Assembly: GCF_014897675.1 (NCBI RefSeq)
Contig: NZ_JABUXU010000010.1
Location: forward strand, 1-64,000
Direction: 5' to 3'
Length of the DNA: 64,000 bases
Source of the DNA: Advenella sp. FME57
GTDB taxonomy: Bacteria; Pseudomonadota; Gammaproteobacteria; Burkholderiales; Burkholderiaceae_B
The notes under the pieces were generated by a model. That model made no database searches and had not been told where the DNA came from. It was given only the letters and a program-made list of their open reading frames with translations. Shown one piece after another: positions 62,668 to 64,000 of the stretch (position 1 is the stretch's first letter; the number at the start of each line of letters is the position of its first letter). A program made the position numbers and the translations under genes.

Positions 62668-63504
62668 ATGTTCACCACATTCAAGACCATTTCCCGGCAG
62701 GCGCTAGGTTGCTGCCTGCTCGTTGCGCTTTCAGGCGTTGCTACCACCGCACACGCCAATCGTCTGGAGGAGATCAAGAGTCGGGGTCGCTTGGTTTGCG
62801 CCACGCTGTCGGGGACTGAGCCTCTGGCTTTTCAGGACCCGCGCACCCGTCAGTATGTCGGTTTTGACATTGACCTTTGCAATGCGTTGGCCAAGCGATT
62901 GGGCGTCACTCTCGAACACAAGCCTATCGCCGTAGAAGCACGCATTCCCGAACTTAGCCTGGGACGCGTTGACGTGGTCGCTGCCGCCATGGGCTACACC
63001 AAGGAGAGGGCTACGCGAATTGCATACTCCGACATTCATTACCAGTTACCCATCAAAATCGTTGTTTCGAATTCGTCGGGTATCAAAACCTTTGCTGATC
63101 TGGCTGGAAAAAAAATCAGCGCCAACAAAGGCAGCACTCCTGAGACCTTCACACGAGAACGGATTCCTAGCGCTGAAGTGGTGACCTATCAGGACAGCTC
63201 CACTGCATTCCTGGCGCTGGCGCAAGGCAAAGTGCAGGGCCTTGCGATCGGCCAGGCGGCGGGCGCACGTTTTGTCGACCAAGGCGAAGGCAAGTTCAGA
63301 TTCCTGGACGAGTCCTTGTTCTTCGAGCCGACCGGTCTTGGCATTAAAAAAGGCGAGCCCGAGTTGCTCGACGCCGTGAACAAGGCACTGCACCTGATGG
63401 AAGACAGCGGTCAGCTCGATGTCATGTGGAACAAGTGGTACGGCCCAAGCACGAAGTTCAAGATTCCCCGCGAAAAGAAGCTGACTCCCTTGTCTGACCT
63501 TTGA
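62668..63504 (+). CDS. amino-acid ABC transporter substrate-binding protein
   Basis: ATG at 62668 is preferred because AGGAGG lies just upstream; the ATG at 62638 overlaps the nitrilase. The 278-residue protein has a signal peptide (MFTTFKTISRQALGCCLLVA...THA) and the SBP_bac_3 pattern RLEEIKSRGRLVCATLSGTE, YVGFDIDLCNALAKRLGV, DVVAAAMGYTKERATRIAYS. It is the binding protein of the importer whose permease follows. Confidence 0.93.
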   Translation: MFTTFKTISRQALGCCLLVALSGVATTAHANRLEEIKSRGRLVCATLSGTEPLAFQDPRTRQYVGFDIDLCNALAKRLGVTLEHKPIAVEARIPELSLGRVDVVAAAMGYTKERATRIAYSDIHYQLPIKIVVSNSSGIKTFADLAGKKISANKGSTPETFTRERIPSAEVVTYQDSSTAFLALAQGKVQGLAIGQAAGARFVDQGEGKFRFLDESLFFEPTGLGIKKGEPELLDAVNKALHLMEDSGQLDVMWNKWYGPSTKFKIPREKKLTPLSDL

Positions 63505-63535
63505 TCGATCCCTGTAACTCTTCATCGTTGGCACT

Positions 63536-64000
63536 ATGGAACTACTCAATTTCGGTGTGGTGCTTCAGGGCAAGTACCTAAGCTGGCTGCTGGCCGGTGC
63601 AACAATGACGCTGGTACTCTTTGCTGCATGCTGGCTCGCGGGCTTCGTACTATCGCTTTTTCTACTCGCCTTGCGACAGTCCGGCGTCAGTTTGCTGGCG
63701 GCGTTTACCAAGGCGTTTGTCGCCTACCACCGCAACGTGCCGCAACTGGTTCAGGTCTTTCTATGGTACTTCGGTGTGCCACAGCTCCTGCCAGAAGCAG
63801 GGCAGACCTGGATCAACACGCACGACAGCGAGTTCGTCCTGGTGTGGATCGCTCTCTCCTGGAATTGTGCCGCGTACATGTCGGAGGATCTGCGCAGCGG
63901 CCTGCGGTCACTGCCACACAGCCAGTTGGAAGCCGCGCGGGCGATCGGCATGACCTACCTGCAGTCCATGCGCATCGTACTCGTTCCACAGGCGCTGCGG
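63536..64000 (+). CDS. amino-acid ABC transporter permease, partial
   Basis: From ATG at 63536 there are 155 open codons to the window edge. The protein starts MELLNFGVVLQGKYLSWLLA and has YHRNVPQLVQVFLWYFGVP and the EAA loop (SQLEAARAIGMTYLQSMRIV, then LVPQALR). This is the HisM/GltK-type permease. Helices and the ATPase gene should follow outside the window. Confidence 0.92.
   Translation, partial: MELLNFGVVLQGKYLSWLLAGATMTLVLFAACWLAGFVLSLFLLALRQSGVSLLAAFTKAFVAYHRNVPQLVQVFLWYFGVPQLLPEAGQTWINTHDSEFVLVWIALSWNCAAYMSEDLRSGLRSLPHSQLEAARAIGMTYLQSMRIVLVPQALR

Noticed and set aside
1-64000. CRISPR array, rRNA or prophage structural genes
   Set aside because: No regularly spaced repeats, no ribosomal RNA sequence and no capsid, tail or lysis gene was seen on either strand.

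Overview
The window reads as a chromosomal segment of a catabolically versatile betaproteobacterium, most likely Alcaligenaceae (an Advenella/Bordetella-like relative). This is an inference from three orphan Bug/TctC-type solute receptors, the abundance of LysR, GntR and MarR regulators beside small catabolic operons, and a moderately high GC content broken by AT-rich inserts. No rRNA or complete tRNA gene and no CRISPR array was seen.

Layout. 1-3.9 kb: LysR regulator (cut by the window edge), EamA exporter, and two alpha/beta hydrolases, one lacking the nucleophilic serine. 4.1-5.7 kb: AT-rich Fic gene behind an array of ATATGTCGA repeats, then a TOBE-domain remnant. 5.7-14 kb: GntR-controlled TRAP transporter plus two SnoaL-like proteins, two SDRs and an FAD dehydrogenase, which looks like an uptake-and-oxidation operon for an unknown, possibly alicyclic, substrate. 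14-18.2 kb: AT-richer accessory patch with a Fur-box-controlled small Cys-rich exported protein, an unknown protein, and a nuclease-helicase/HNH pair that is a candidate defence module. 18.2-20.1 kb: epoxide hydrolase divergent from a CGNR regulator with a tandem operator. 20.4-24.9 kb: two small membrane proteins, KtrAB potassium uptake, a glycosyltransferase and an AraC scrap. 25.3-30.6 kb: a propeller-like protein convergent with a sulfatase, an integrase scrap, LysE and GNAT. 31.2 kb: an unannotated 32-residue acidic amphipathic peptide gene with its own terminator. 31.4-36.6 kb: TetR/GST and LysR/oxidoreductase pairs and a nucleotide-sugar-type epimerase. 37.5-44.1 kb: acid-catabolism operon (Bug, acyl-CoA dehydrogenase, SDR, cyclase-family hydrolase, CoA ligase, GntR) behind a perfect 22-bp palindrome.

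44.4-48 kb is a scar zone: a tRNA-Leu 3' fragment, a decayed tyrosine recombinase, a truncated serine resolvase and a repeat shared with 24.9 kb. Inside it sit a MarR regulator and a Tat-exported hydrolase. 48.2-53.8 kb: a six-gene operon (HpaB-type monooxygenase, cysteine hydrolase, PuuE-like deacetylase, Asp/Glu-racemase family enzyme, flavin reductase, Bug receptor). Its promoter carries the same inverted repeat as the hydrolase promoter, so the MarR protein probably controls both. The gene set suggests oxidation and stepwise ring opening of an N-heterocycle or cyclic amide. 53.8-58.3 kb: remnants, acetyltransferases, a second cysteine hydrolase, a LysE/LysR pair and an ISL3 transposase scrap. 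58.5-64 kb: LysR, Fe(II)/2-oxoglutarate-type dioxygenase, Bug receptor, nitrilase and an amino-acid ABC importer running off the right edge.

All functional names come from reading motifs in the sequence. Substrates are not determined by the sequence alone.
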